This document shows positions 33,908-43,896 of a DNA stretch of 64,000 nucleotides, one piece after another (position 1 is the stretch's first letter; each line of letters begins with the position of its first letter). A program made the position numbers and the translations under genes. A model generated the notes under the pieces. The model worked only from the letters and a program-made list of their open reading frames with translations. It was not told the DNA's origin and ran no database searches. Origin of the DNA: Helicobacter kayseriensis (GTDB taxonomy: Bacteria; Campylobacterota; Campylobacteria; Campylobacterales; Helicobacteraceae); the NCBI RefSeq assembly GCF_021300655.1, contig NZ_JAJTNB010000004.1:29071-93070 (forward strand), given 5' to 3'.

Positions 33908-34615
33908 ATGATTATTATTCCTGCAAGATTACATTCCACGCGTTTTCCTCAAAAAATGTTGACTGATATTTTGGGATATCCAATGATAGTACGCACTGCA
34001 ATGATGGCAAAAGAGGTTGATGATGTATGTGTTGCAACCGATTCTGTTGAAATTAAAGAAGTATGTGAGCATTATGGGATTTTATCTGTTTTGACAGATT
34101 CCAATCATCTAAGCGGGACAGATCGTTGTGCTGAAGCCGCAAGAAAGCTTGGTGTCTCTCAAGATGAGATAATTCTCAATGTTCAAGGAGACGAGCCTTT
34201 TTTAGAATCAAAAATCTTGCAAAATTTGAAAGAAATGATGAAAACTTCTTGCGCGTTTATGGGGACCTGTATCAAGGAAATTGCCTATGATCAAATTCAA
34301 GATCCAAATTTAGTTAAAGTTGTTTTGGATTCTAAGCAACAGGCAATGTATTTTTCAAGAGCACCCATTCCTTTTGATCGAGAAAAAAATACAAATGCTT
34401 TGCACTACGGACATTTGGGAATCTATGCTTTTAAAAATAAACATCTTCAGGAATTTTGCACTCTGCCCAAATCTCCCCTTGAGGAAGTTGAAAAGTTGGA
34501 GCAATTAAGGGCACTTTGGAATCAAAAAATAATCCAAACTCTGCTTGTAAAAACTCAAAGCATAGGGATTGATACACTAGAAGACAAACAGCGCGCAATA
34601 GAGATCTTTGGTTAG
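33908..34615 (+). CDS. kdsB: CMP-KDO synthetase
   Basis: Activates 3-deoxy-D-manno-octulosonate with CTP for LPS inner-core synthesis. The 235-residue protein starts MIIIPARLHSTRFPQKML and shows VCVATDS, GTDRCAEAA, ILNVQGDEPF and the AMYFSRAPIPF and GHLGIYAFK segments of the cytidylyltransferase family. The start is ATG 33908 with GGGAG 8 nt upstream; an earlier in-frame ATG at 33872 falls just after the tRNA and is unlikely. The stop lies close to the MATE gene start. Confidence 0.95.
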   Translation: MIIIPARLHSTRFPQKMLTDILGYPMIVRTAMMAKEVDDVCVATDSVEIKEVCEHYGILSVLTDSNHLSGTDRCAEAARKLGVSQDEIILNVQGDEPFLESKILQNLKEMMKTSCAFMGTCIKEIAYDQIQDPNLVKVVLDSKQQAMYFSRAPIPFDREKNTNALHYGHLGIYAFKNKHLQEFCTLPKSPLEEVEKLEQLRALWNQKIIQTLLVKTQSIGIDTLEDKQRAIEIFG

Positions 34616-34625
34616 AAAATTTGCG

Positions 34626-35975
34626 ATGAAAAGTGTTGATTTAAAGCGCGATTCAATTGTGCGATTATTCTTTTATTATTTCTTGCCCGCATTGTTTTCT
34701 ATGCTTTCAATGAGTACTCATGCAATCGTAGATGGCTTCTTTGTTGCTCATGCATTAGGTGAAAATACTGTAGCTGCTCTTGGCATTACATGGCCTGTTT
34801 TTCCCATGCTGGTTGCTTGCGAGCTTCTTTTTGCAATTGGCGGTTCATCATTGATTTCTTATTATCTTGGAAAGGGAGACATACAAGGAGCGAAAAAAAT
34901 ATTTAGCTCCATTATTTATTTTGTCTTGATTTTGGGGCTATGCATAAGTGTTGTGCTTTTTTTGTGGACGCGTGAGATTGCATTGTTCTTGGGCGCAAGC
35001 ATTCAGATTGAAAAAATGGTTGTGGATTATTTAGAAATTATTTTTCTTGGTGCTTTTATTATGTTCTTGCATCCTGTTTTGGATATGTTTGTTGTCAATG
35101 ATAAAAGACCTGTGCTAGCGATGAGTTCTATGATTATCGCTGCTTTGGGTAATGTAATTTTTAATTATATTTTTCTTTTTGTGATGGATTTAGGGATAAG
35201 AGCAAGTGCCCTTGCTACAATCTTGGGTAACACTCTTGCTATTGTGATTCTGCTATCTCATTTTGTGCAGAAAAAGGGAGATTTATCTTTTGTGCGAAAT
35301 TTTAGTCTCAAAGATGTTTTGATTTCAGCCAAAAATGGAATCCCCGCTTCAGTTTCAGAAATGAGTGCAGGGATTGTTATGTTGCTTTATAATGTGACAC
35401 TTATGCAAGCCATCGGGGAGAGAGGGGTGATTATTTATACAGTGACAATGTATGGGGGAATTATATTTTTTACAATTTTACTTTCTATTGCTCAGGGGAT
35501 ACAGCCAATTTCAAGTTTTAATTATGGGGCCAATCAGCTTGCGCGAGTAAAAGAAGTTTATCGTTTTGGGCTTTTCTTTACTCTTGCTGTTAGCTTTGTT
35601 GTTTATGGATTGTTCTATATGTTTGGAGAAGAGTTTGCGCGTGCATTTTTAGATTCAAAGCGAGCTGGCTTGAGGGATGTGGAGCTAATATCTGATATTG
35701 CTTTTGTGATGAAGATTTGGTTTGTCGCCTACCTTGCATTGGGGATTAATATGGTAAGTTCTATTTTTTTGCAATCCATTCAACGTCCATGGGGCGCATT
35801 ATTAATTACTCTTTGTTATACCATTATATTAACGCCTATTTTTCTCCCTCTTCTAAAACAATATTTTGGAGAAATTGGGATTTGGAGTGCTTATCCTCTT
35901 GCTTCTGTGATAACAATCTTTGTTGCAAGTATTGTTTTGAGGTATGAATTTAAAAAAGGAGTCTTTGCAAAATGA
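34626..35975 (+). CDS. MATE family efflux transporter
   Basis: A 12-helix multidrug/sodium antiporter-type protein of about 449 residues. Early motifs FFYYFLPALFSMLSMSTHAIVDGFFVAHALGE and TWPVFPMLVACELLFAIGGSSLISYYLGKG are typical of MATE proteins of the DinF/NorM superfamily, with the repeat GIPASVSEMSAG in the second half. ATG 34626 begins MKSVDLKRDS; a TTG at 34608 in the same frame would overlap kdsB. It overlaps the HAD gene by 4 nt (ATGA). The substrate is unknown. Confidence 0.88.
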   Translation: MKSVDLKRDSIVRLFFYYFLPALFSMLSMSTHAIVDGFFVAHALGENTVAALGITWPVFPMLVACELLFAIGGSSLISYYLGKGDIQGAKKIFSSIIYFVLILGLCISVVLFLWTREIALFLGASIQIEKMVVDYLEIIFLGAFIMFLHPVLDMFVVNDKRPVLAMSSMIIAALGNVIFNYIFLFVMDLGIRASALATILGNTLAIVILLSHFVQKKGDLSFVRNFSLKDVLISAKNGIPASVSEMSAGIVMLLYNVTLMQAIGERGVIIYTVTMYGGIIFFTILLSIAQGIQPISSFNYGANQLARVKEVYRFGLFFTLAVSFVVYGLFYMFGEEFARAFLDSKRAGLRDVELISDIAFVMKIWFVAYLALGINMVSSIFLQSIQRPWGALLITLCYTIILTPIFLPLLKQYFGEIGIWSAYPLASVITIFVASIVLRYEFKKGVFAK

Positions 35976-36613
35976 AAGAAAAGATATTGTTGTTTGATTT
36001 GGATGGAACATTGATTGATTCAACGGATGCGATTTTGGAAAGTTTTTTGAAAACGACCAAGTTTTATGGGATTGACTTAGATGAGCGCAGAGATGAGGTT
36101 TGTGCCTTGATTGGAATGACTCTTTCAGATATGTTTTTGAAAATGGGTGTAATAAATGAGAAAATCGATGAATGCATTAAGATTTATCGAGGTTATTATC
36201 GCGAAGTTTTTTTAGAAAAGACTCATTTGTTACCAAAGGTAAAGGAGGCTTTAGAAGCACTGCCAAATACCTATAAAATGGCCGTTGTAACATCCAAATC
36301 ACATTTCTTTTCAGAAAAGATTTTAGAAAATCTTAAAATATTAAAGTATTTTTTTACCATTGTTGGGATTGAAGATACAGAGGAGCCAAAACCCAGTGCA
36401 CAGCCTATTTTGAAGGCTTTGGAGGGGATTGATTATGGTCAATCTAAAGTTTTTATGATCGGAGATACATTGTTTGATATGCAGGCTGCCCAGAATGCTG
36501 GTGTGATTGGGATAGGAGTAAGGGGGAAGTATCAAAAAGATTTGGAGAAATATACTCCATTTGTTTTTGAGGATATCGCAGCGGCCTTAGATTACATTAA
36601 AGAGCAGGAATAG
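35972..36613 (+). CDS. HAD-superfamily phosphatase, Gph-like
   Basis: A 213-residue HAD hydrolase. Motif I LLFDLDGTLIDSTDAI carries both catalytic aspartates, motif II is VVTSK, motif III uses Lys in EEPKPSAQPI and motif IV is VFMIGDTLFDMQAAQNAG. The helical cap between motifs I and II is of the phosphoglycolate phosphatase/pyrophosphatase subgroup. The start overlaps the MATE stop, suggesting coupling. The exact substrate is not readable. Confidence 0.88.
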   Translation: MKEKILLFDLDGTLIDSTDAILESFLKTTKFYGIDLDERRDEVCALIGMTLSDMFLKMGVINEKIDECIKIYRGYYREVFLEKTHLLPKVKEALEALPNTYKMAVVTSKSHFFSEKILENLKILKYFFTIVGIEDTEEPKPSAQPILKALEGIDYGQSKVFMIGDTLFDMQAAQNAGVIGIGVRGKYQKDLEKYTPFVFEDIAAALDYIKEQE

Positions 36614-36676
36614 GGTTTGTGTTGTAGAATTAACGTTGAATATTTTTAGAGAAAAATTCAGTTTTAGGAGGTATGG

Positions 36677-37237
36677 ATGCTAGAAATAAGATGGCATAGT
36701 CGAGCTGGTCAAGGTGCAGTGACTGGAGCAAAGGGGTTGGCAGATGTTGTTGCTGGAACAGGGAAGCAAGTGCAAGCATTTGCATTCTATGGTTCAGCAA
36801 AAAGAGGAGCAGCAATGACTGCTTACAATCGTGTTGATGAGAGTCCAATTCTCAATCATGAGAAATTTATGCGCCCAGATTATGTGCTTGTGATTGATCC
36901 TGGTTTGACTTTTATTGCAGATATTTGTGCAAATGAAAAAAAAGAAACTAAATATATTATTACAACTCATTTGAGCAAAGAAGAGCTTGTAGCCAAAAAA
37001 CCTGAATTGAAAGGCAAAGAGCTCTATACTTTGGATTGTATTAAAATTTCATTGGAGACTATTGGGAAACCAATTCCAAATGCACCTATGCTTGGGGCTT
37101 TGATGAAAGTATCTGGAATGCTTGAGTTGAATTATTTTTTGGAGGCTTTCATTAAATTGCTTGGAAAAAAGCTTCCTCAAAAAATTATTGATGCCAATCG
37201 TGAGGCGATTACTAGGGCATACAATGAAGTGAAATAA
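36677..37237 (+). CDS. porC: Pyruvate:ferredoxin/flavodoxin oxidoreductase gamma subunit
   Basis: First gene of the four-subunit enzyme that oxidises pyruvate to acetyl-CoA in microaerophiles, replacing pyruvate dehydrogenase. The 186-residue gamma subunit begins EIRWHSRAGQGAVTGAKGLADV and has the KRGAAMTAYNRVDESPI segment typical of the family. AGGAGG at 36666-36671 fits ATG 36677 better than the out-of-frame ATG at 36673. The gamma-delta-alpha-beta order matches H. pylori porCDAB. Confidence 0.95.
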   Translation: MLEIRWHSRAGQGAVTGAKGLADVVAGTGKQVQAFAFYGSAKRGAAMTAYNRVDESPILNHEKFMRPDYVLVIDPGLTFIADICANEKKETKYIITTHLSKEELVAKKPELKGKELYTLDCIKISLETIGKPIPNAPMLGALMKVSGMLELNYFLEAFIKLLGKKLPQKIIDANREAITRAYNEVK

Positions 37238-37247
37238 GGAGAAGAAA

Positions 37248-37631
37248 ATGAAAGGTTGGAATGAATTTGAAATCGGTTCAGTGCTTTTTCCTCTCAATGA
37301 AGATGGAATGAAGGCTCAAGAAAAAATGCCTCAAGAAAGAAGCTATACAGAAAACAGCTCAAGAAGTGCAAGCGTTGCACATTGGAGGGTTCAAAAGCCT
37401 GTTCATAATGTTGAACATTGTATTAATTGTTTTTTTTGTTGGGTTTATTGTCCTGATGCATCTATTTTGGCCAAAGATGAAAAAATGAGCGGAGTAGATT
37501 ATGTTCACTGCAAAGGGTGTGGAGTGTGCGTTTCTGTGTGCCCAACAAATCCAAAATCTTTGTTGATGTTTGATGAAGTTGAAGAAGAAAAAGATGCGCT
37601 TAAAAAATGGCCACAGAAAGAGACTAAATAA
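37248..37631 (+). CDS. porD: Pyruvate:ferredoxin oxidoreductase delta subunit, 2[4Fe-4S]
   Basis: A ferredoxin-like electron-transfer subunit of 127 residues. Two cluster motifs are present: CINCFFCWVYCPDASI and CKGCGVCVSVCPTNPKSL, each with CxxCxxCxxxCP spacing. An N-terminal extension of about 45 residues precedes them. It lies 10 nt after porC with an AAGGAG site and 10 nt before porA. Confidence 0.95.
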   Translation: MKGWNEFEIGSVLFPLNEDGMKAQEKMPQERSYTENSSRSASVAHWRVQKPVHNVEHCINCFFCWVYCPDASILAKDEKMSGVDYVHCKGCGVCVSVCPTNPKSLLMFDEVEEEKDALKKWPQKETK

Positions 37632-37641
37632 GGAGGATTGA

Positions 37642-38862
37642 ATGGCTTCAAAGTATGAATTATCAAAAATAGAAGTTTGGGATGGGAATATGGCAGCAAG
37701 TCATGCCTTGCGTCAAGCTCAGATTGATGTTGTTGCTGCATATCCTATCACTCCTTCAACTCCAATTGTTCAAAATTACGGAAAGTTTTTGAGTGATGGA
37801 TATATTGATGGAGAGTTTGTTATGGTGGAATCGGAACATGCCGCTATGAGTGCATGTGTCGGAGCTGCGGCTGCTGGTGGAAGGGTTGCTACAGCAACAA
37901 GTTCACAAGGGTTTGCGCTTATGATTGAGGTCATGTATCAAGCTTCGGGTATGAGAGTGCCAATTGTTCTTAATCTTGTTAATCGTGCTCTTGCTGCTCC
38001 TTTAAATGTAAATGGAGATCATTCTGATATGTATTTGAGTCGCGATTGTGGGTGGATTAATTTATGTACTTATAACCCTCAAGAAGCGTATGACTTCAAT
38101 CTAATGGCATTTAGAATCTCTGAAGATATGAGAGTAAGGATCCCCACAATTGTCAATCAAGATGGTTTTATTTGTTCTCACACAGCACAAAATGTTCAGC
38201 CCTTGAGCGATGATGAGGCATATGCTTTTGTTGGTGAATATAAAACAAAAAATGCTCTTTTGGATTTTTCAAAGCCAGCTACTTATGGAGCACAGACAGA
38301 AGAAGATTGGCATTTTGAACATAAGGCTCAATTGCATCATGATTTAATGAATTCAGTTGGTGTGATTGAAGAAGTTTTTGAAGAATTTGCAAAACTCACA
38401 GGTCGAAAATACTCTCTTGTAGAAAGCTATGATATGAGTGATGCAGAAGTTGCAATTGTTGCTCTTGGAACAACCGTAGAATCGGCACGAGTGGCGGCAA
38501 AAAGCGCAAGAGAAAAAGGAATTAGAGCAGGTGTTGTATCCATTCGATCTTTAAGACCATTCCCTTATAAGCAAGTTGCAGAAGCTCTACAGAATTGCAA
38601 AGCTGTAGCGATGTTGGATCGCTCTCTTCCAGCTGGGGCAATGGGAATGTTGTTCAATGAAGTGGGTGTTGCGTTATTGCAAAATGCACAAAACAAGGCA
38701 ATTCTTTCAAATTATATTTATGGTCTTGGTGGAAGAGATATGACGCAAGAAGCGTTGTTGAATATTTATCACGAGCTTAATGAAAATGCAAAAGCGGGCA
38801 AGCTTACACATGAGACACAGCAGTTTGTCGGGCTTCGTGGCAAAAAAATGGCATTTAATTAA
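37642..38862 (+). CDS. porA: Pyruvate:ferredoxin oxidoreductase alpha subunit
   Basis: The 406-residue alpha subunit, with pyruvate-binding and TPP-pyrimidine domain features: AAYPITPSTPIVQNYGKFL, MVESEHAAMSACVGAAAAGGRVATATSSQGFALM and, in the C-terminal domain, VAIVALGTTVESAR and AVAMLDRSLPAGAMG. It acts with porB at the TPP active site. AGGAGG-like sites separate each por gene, so the four should be translated independently from one mRNA. Confidence 0.95.
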   Translation: MASKYELSKIEVWDGNMAASHALRQAQIDVVAAYPITPSTPIVQNYGKFLSDGYIDGEFVMVESEHAAMSACVGAAAAGGRVATATSSQGFALMIEVMYQASGMRVPIVLNLVNRALAAPLNVNGDHSDMYLSRDCGWINLCTYNPQEAYDFNLMAFRISEDMRVRIPTIVNQDGFICSHTAQNVQPLSDDEAYAFVGEYKTKNALLDFSKPATYGAQTEEDWHFEHKAQLHHDLMNSVGVIEEVFEEFAKLTGRKYSLVESYDMSDAEVAIVALGTTVESARVAAKSAREKGIRAGVVSIRSLRPFPYKQVAEALQNCKAVAMLDRSLPAGAMGMLFNEVGVALLQNAQNKAILSNYIYGLGGRDMTQEALLNIYHELNENAKAGKLTHETQQFVGLRGKKMAFN

Positions 38863-38873
38863 GGAGAGATAAG

Positions 38874-39818
38874 ATGACAAAGGATGTAAAAAATCTAAAA
38901 CAATTTTCAAAATCGGCAGAAAAATTTGAAGGAGCAAATCTTCTTTGCCCAGGGTGTGCACATGGGATGATTATCCGAGAAGTGTTAAATTCTGTTGATG
39001 GTCATATTTTGATTGGAAACTCAACGGGTTGTATTGAGGTTTCTACAGCGGTATATCCTTATACTTCTTGGGATGTGCCATGGATTCATATTGGATTTGA
39101 AAATGGATCTACGGCAGTTGCTGGAGCTGAAGCAATGTATAAAGCACTGAAGAGAAAAGGAAAATACCAAGGAGAAAAGCCAAGATTTGTAGCCTTTGGT
39201 GGTGATGGAGCAACTTATGATATTGGTTTTCAATGGATTAGTGGATGCTTTGAAAGAGGTCATGACTTTACTTATGTGTGTTTTGATAATGAGGTATATG
39301 CCAATACAGGTGGTCAAAGAAGTGGATCAACTCCTCTTGGATCTTCGACTTCCACAACACCAGCTGGGCGAGTGAGCTATGGAAAAAAAGAGAAGAAAAA
39401 AGATTTACTTGCGATTATGGCAGCTCATGGATCTCCTTATGTTGCTCAAGTTGCTCCCAATAAGTGGAAAGATATGAATAAAAAAATCAAAACCGCTCTT
39501 GATACGGAAGGACCAACTTTTATCAACGCATTGAGCGCTTGTACAACAGAATGGAGATTTGATTGCAACAATACTGTTGAGATGATGGATTTAGCAGTTG
39601 ATTCTTTGGTTTTCCCATTGTATGAAATTGTTAATGGACATGAATTGCGCATTACTTATCGGCCAAAAAATATTATTCCTGTGAGAGATTATTTGGGAGT
39701 TCAGGGGCGCTTTAAGCATCTCTTTAAGCCAGAAAATGAGCACATTATTGAGCAAATCCAAAAAGATGTGGATAAAAAATGGGAAATGCTCCAAAAGCGT
39801 GAGGAGGCTGGAGTATAA
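38874..39818 (+). CDS. porB: Pyruvate:ferredoxin oxidoreductase beta subunit
   Basis: A 314-residue TPP-binding subunit. The Cys pair LLCPGCAHGM and a late conserved Cys belong to its [4Fe-4S] site; VAFGGDGATYDIGFQWISG with FDNEVYANTGGQRSGSTP forms the TPP-Mg motif (GDG...N). It ends the por operon. Between it and gpsA lie 182 nt without a convincing gene; the last part holds TAAAAT-like boxes before gpsA. Confidence 0.95.
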   Translation: MTKDVKNLKQFSKSAEKFEGANLLCPGCAHGMIIREVLNSVDGHILIGNSTGCIEVSTAVYPYTSWDVPWIHIGFENGSTAVAGAEAMYKALKRKGKYQGEKPRFVAFGGDGATYDIGFQWISGCFERGHDFTYVCFDNEVYANTGGQRSGSTPLGSSTSTTPAGRVSYGKKEKKKDLLAIMAAHGSPYVAQVAPNKWKDMNKKIKTALDTEGPTFINALSACTTEWRFDCNNTVEMMDLAVDSLVFPLYEIVNGHELRITYRPKNIIPVRDYLGVQGRFKHLFKPENEHIIEQIQKDVDKKWEMLQKREEAGV

Positions 39819-40000
39819 CCCGATTCTAAAAAGGGGGTATTTTTCAATATAGGTCTTGCCAATTTCTATAAGTAATCCATTTGTATCGTTATTTCTTTGT
39901 AGAAAATCATATGTAGCTAGAATCTTGAAATGCATTTTTGAAATAAAAAGTGGAATTATTTTTGTTTATAAAGAAATAAAATTTTTCTAGGACTAGTTGT

Positions 40001-40927
40001 ATGAAAAAAATTGGTGTGTTTGGCGGAGGTTCTTGGGGGAGAGCGTTGGCCTTTGCTCTTTCATTTCACAATGAAGTAAGGATTTGTTCTCGTCGATCGC
40101 TGAATCTTTCTAGTGGAAAATACCCAGTGATTCAAGCTTCCTTAGAGGATGTGTTAGAGTGTGATTATTATGTTGTTGCTATTGCTTCATTTGCGCTTAG
40201 GGGGTGGTTGGGTGATGTGTTTTTGCCTACTTTTTTGAAGTCTTCTACGCACGAGCCAAAGATACTATGTGCAAGCAAAGGAGTTGAAGAAGATAGCGGG
40301 GCATTTGTGAGTGACATTTTTCAGCATTTTTTCCCCTCTCTTTCTTTGTGCTTTCTTTCTGGGCCAAGTTTTGCAGCAGAAATCATGCAAGAGCTTCCCT
40401 GCGCTTTGGTGATCAATTCTCTCAATATTCCCTTGGCTAGGGAGTTTAGAGAGCTAATGCCTTCTTTTATCAAGGCTTATGTAAGCTCTGATATTGTAGG
40501 AGGAGAAGTTGCAGGGGCATATAAGAATGTGATCGCGATTGCTGGGGGGATTAGCGATGGGTTAGGGTTGGGAAACAATGCAAAATCTTCGCTTTTGGCA
40601 AGGGGATTGATTGAGATGTGTCGTTTTGGCGAGCATTTTGGAGCTAAGATGGAGACATTTTTGGGACTGAGTGGGGCGGGTGATTTGTTTTTGACCTCAA
40701 GTTCAACACTTTCAAGAAACTATCGTGTTGGCTTGGGATTATCTAGAGGAGAGAAAATAGAAAAGATTTTGAAAGATTTGGGGGAAGTGGCTGAGGGAGT
40801 GAGAAGTGCAAGAGCAATCTCTCAAATTAGCCAAAAAGAGGGGATTTACACCCCCATTGTGACCGAGGTGCAAAAGATTATTGAAGGAAAAAATCCTCTT
40901 GAGAGCTTAAAGGCGCTGATGAAATAA
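40001..40927 (+). CDS. gpsA: Glycerol-3-phosphate dehydrogenase [NAD(P)+]
   Basis: Reduces dihydroxyacetone phosphate to sn-glycerol-3-phosphate for phospholipid synthesis. The 308-residue protein has the Rossmann start KKIGVFGGGSWGRALAFALS, the SGPSFAAEI substrate loop, VGGEVAGAYKNVIAIAGGISDGL with the catalytic Lys, and NAKSSLLARGLIEM. The stop overlaps the first autotransporter start as TAATG, so this housekeeping gene may be read into the large outer-membrane operon that follows. Confidence 0.95.
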   Translation: MKKIGVFGGGSWGRALAFALSFHNEVRICSRRSLNLSSGKYPVIQASLEDVLECDYYVVAIASFALRGWLGDVFLPTFLKSSTHEPKILCASKGVEEDSGAFVSDIFQHFFPSLSLCFLSGPSFAAEIMQELPCALVINSLNIPLAREFRELMPSFIKAYVSSDIVGGEVAGAYKNVIAIAGGISDGLGLGNNAKSSLLARGLIEMCRFGEHFGAKMETFLGLSGAGDLFLTSSSTLSRNYRVGLGLSRGEKIEKILKDLGEVAEGVRSARAISQISQKEGIYTPIVTEVQKIIEGKNPLESLKALMK

Positions 40928-43896
40928 TGAAAAAAATTGGAATTGGAATTTTAAGTCTTGCTTTGGCTCAAACATTGCAAGCTGTTGATGCGCAATTTTG
41001 GTGGCAACTTGATCAAGCCAATGATCCTTTGAATCCTCCACAACAGCCTGTGCTTAATGATCCATTGACTATTTATGAAGATAGTGTTTTAAATGTCACA
41101 ACCAATGGTCAAGCGCTTGGATCTGATTTTTATAATGGAAGTATTGTCTTTGATCGCAATCTTTCCATCAATGTGGATGTGAATCTAGTCGATCAAGTCG
41201 AGCAGTCCGCGACCATTTATGGGTTTGATAATGCGCAAAAATCATGGACTGGATCAGGAAGCTTGAGTGTTTTAATCAAGGCAGAGAGAGGAAGATTTGC
41301 AAAGAGCATCTTTAACTTCAATGGAGCAAATACGAAATTTGATGTGGGGGTCAAAACTCATATTTCAGCGACAGAAAACACGCAAATCTTTTCTGTTTTT
41401 CGCAATGGTAGAGCGACTTTGAATTTTACAAATGATTTTGTTGTGGATTTGTCTCAAGCAACAGGAGTTTTTAACAATGTTCTTCCAAATCAAGGGATCA
41501 CAGATGCTAAGATGATTTTTGATAATGCTGGAGATATTAATGTCAATCCCAATTACAGCTCTCTTGTCCAACTCACTGGAGATATCGCAAATTTTGGAGG
41601 CACGATTACGCTTAATCTCTCCAATGCAGATTCTTTTTTCAAAGGAAGAATAGAGGCTGTAAATACCTCGACAACAAACCTCAATCTCACTGGAGGAAGC
41701 TATGCAGAAGTTGCTTTGACCTTGCATGATAGGCAGGCTGGAGCACCCAATGTGCACTTTTCTTTGACAGGAGATTCTGTGGCAAAAGTGAAGTCAAATA
41801 TGCTCTCCCAAGCAAATTTGACTTTTAATGTCAATCATTCTTCCTTGTATGCGGATTTTACTTATGGTGCACAGATCCCCACACAAGGGAGAATTACGCT
41901 AAATAATGGAGGGATTTGGCTGATGAGCCAAAGTAACACCATTGACTATCTTGAGATTAATAATGATATTTCTAAAATCACAAAGGAAAATTTTGAGGAT
42001 CTCAAAGAACAATCAGCAGTTGATATGCGCTTTGAGAATCAAGGGGCTGGCTTAAGAAATGTGTTGAAATACGCACAAGATAGTCGTTTTGTTTTGAGTG
42101 CCAATCAGATTCGAGGAGGAAATGGGGTTTTCCGCATCACTGGAGCTTTGAACAAAGAAGGTTGGACGAGGGTAGAAAATGGTGGGGCTTTGGAGGAAAC
42201 GATCGCTACTGATCAAATCATTGCAGGACAGGTCTTCAACACTCATTATATGCAGGTTTTTTGGAATCCGACAAATTTTGACAAGGGGCTTTTAAATCAA
42301 AATTTGGAAGATTATAAAATCGTGGTAGCAAAACAAAATAATATCGCCTCAGATTCTGATTTTGTAGGTGCTGTAACGCCTATAGGGGTTTATAACTATG
42401 TAACTAATCTCAAAAAAGAGATGATGCAGTATCAAGGAGCAAATGGCCAATTGGAAAATGGCTGGCAATGGATTATTACAGATGTGCAACGAGCAGATAA
42501 TTCTTATTTGTCACGACTTTTGGATTCTTTGTTTCAATCGCAGTATCGGATTTTTAAGATGGAGAGTGATACTTTCAACCAAAGAATGGGGGAACTGCGC
42601 GATATGACAAGAGTGCATGGCGTGTGGTTGAGGACAAAATATGGACGCTTAAGCTCAAAATCCACAGATCAAACAACGGCTTCTTGGGATGAGTTCACAT
42701 CAATTTGGCTTGGATATGATCAAAATTATATGGTCCTTGGTGGGAAGAATTTTTTGGGATTGGCACTTAATACAACGGCTTTTAGAAATCATGGGATTGC
42801 TGAGAAAGATGATTTTAGTGGAGAGAGTTATTACGCAAGCTCGCGAAGTTATGGAATCTCGGTTTATGATACTTATATTTTTGATAATGGCCTATATCTT
42901 GATGGATTGATCAAATACTATTTGACAGACAATGATTTTGCAATACGCTCTGAGGTTTTGGCAAACAATTATCCTAAGTTTTTTACACATGGCTTGGTAG
43001 GGTCTTTGGAGGTTGGAAAAAAATTTCGTCTTCCTATTAGAACACCTGATTTTGAAAGGAGTTTTTATTATCTTAGACCCGAATTACAATTTACATTTGG
43101 GTTTATTAGCGGGAATACGTGGAATTTCAAAGATTGGAGTAATCAAGAGATCAAAGCAAGACTAGATTATGATATTCCAGCAAATTTTAGAGCGGGGTTG
43201 ATGTTTGGGCGTGAGTTTAATAAGCCCTTTTTGAAGGGGGATGTGTATTTGGGGACGAGCTTTGAATATGATATCAACTCAGGTGGAGATTTGCGTTTGG
43301 AGGATTTTCTTGACAAGATGACGCTAACTCATGGGGGAAATTTCACTTGGAGATTGAATGTCGGGACAAATTTGATTTTGAATGAGTATTGGCGAATCTA
43401 TGTTGATTTGGATACATCCTTTTTTGGTCAGATTAGCTCAACTTTCACACTCAATGGTGGGGTAAGGATTAATTTTGGGCGTTTACATCCTAAAATGCCC
43501 TATGTCACACCAGAGCAAGATGTTTTTGATTCCAGTATGTATCGCAAAGATCGCAGGACGATTCCAGAGGTTCAAAATTATGAAACTCAAGGTATTTTGG
43601 ATAATTACAATGGCAGAAGAAAACGACCCATCTATAAGCCTCCTGTAAAAATCAAACAACGCCCTTATGGAGGAGTGCCACCTACAGATACGATTCAGTA
43701 TGGAATCACTCCACAAGTGACAAATAAACCCAAAGGGGAACCTGTTTTTGTTGATGAACCAAAAGAGCCAATCATTGCACCTCAAAAGAATTACACAAGG
43801 GATCAGAATCAGTCGATATCTCCTAGTGTGATTCCACAAAATACACGCGATATGCAAAGTATCAAAGATGGTTTGAATAAGGGATATAGACGATGA
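40927..43896 (+). CDS. Autotransporter 1 with post-barrel tail (989 aa)
   Basis: A type V secreted outer-membrane protein. In order: signal peptide (KKIGIGILSLALAQTLQAVDA), a passenger of about 500 residues with Asn/Thr-rich beta-helical repeats, a linker helix (about 530-560: LFQSQYRIFKMESDTFNQRMGELR), a barrel (about 560-851) whose last strand is GGVRINFG, then a 138-residue tail (852-989). The tail is Pro/Arg/Tyr-rich, contains DRRTIPEVQNYETQG and ends KGYRR. Usual autotransporters end at the last strand. It starts in the gpsA stop and overlaps the next gene by 4 nt. The passenger shows no protease or lipase motif; adhesion is only a guess. Confidence 0.9.
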   Translation: MKKIGIGILSLALAQTLQAVDAQFWWQLDQANDPLNPPQQPVLNDPLTIYEDSVLNVTTNGQALGSDFYNGSIVFDRNLSINVDVNLVDQVEQSATIYGFDNAQKSWTGSGSLSVLIKAERGRFAKSIFNFNGANTKFDVGVKTHISATENTQIFSVFRNGRATLNFTNDFVVDLSQATGVFNNVLPNQGITDAKMIFDNAGDINVNPNYSSLVQLTGDIANFGGTITLNLSNADSFFKGRIEAVNTSTTNLNLTGGSYAEVALTLHDRQAGAPNVHFSLTGDSVAKVKSNMLSQANLTFNVNHSSLYADFTYGAQIPTQGRITLNNGGIWLMSQSNTIDYLEINNDISKITKENFEDLKEQSAVDMRFENQGAGLRNVLKYAQDSRFVLSANQIRGGNGVFRITGALNKEGWTRVENGGALEETIATDQIIAGQVFNTHYMQVFWNPTNFDKGLLNQNLEDYKIVVAKQNNIASDSDFVGAVTPIGVYNYVTNLKKEMMQYQGANGQLENGWQWIITDVQRADNSYLSRLLDSLFQSQYRIFKMESDTFNQRMGELRDMTRVHGVWLRTKYGRLSSKSTDQTTASWDEFTSIWLGYDQNYMVLGGKNFLGLALNTTAFRNHGIAEKDDFSGESYYASSRSYGISVYDTYIFDNGLYLDGLIKYYLTDNDFAIRSEVLANNYPKFFTHGLVGSLEVGKKFRLPIRTPDFERSFYYLRPELQFTFGFISGNTWNFKDWSNQEIKARLDYDIPANFRAGLMFGREFNKPFLKGDVYLGTSFEYDINSGGDLRLEDFLDKMTLTHGGNFTWRLNVGTNLILNEYWRIYVDLDTSFFGQISSTFTLNGGVRINFGRLHPKMPYVTPEQDVFDSSMYRKDRRTIPEVQNYETQGILDNYNGRRKRPIYKPPVKIKQRPYGGVPPTDTIQYGITPQVTNKPKGEPVFVDEPKEPIIAPQKNYTRDQNQSISPSVIPQNTRDMQSIKDGLNKGYRR

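Noticed and set aside
33691..33939. 82-codon minus-strand frame across both tRNA-Leu genes
   Set aside because: It is the antisense of two tRNAs; such VGLEPT/SETRTR-type peptides are a well-known misannotation.
39591..39935. 114-codon minus-strand frame over the porB end and the porB-gpsA gap
   Set aside because: Two thirds is antisense of porB, and no ribosome site or family resemblance supports the rest.
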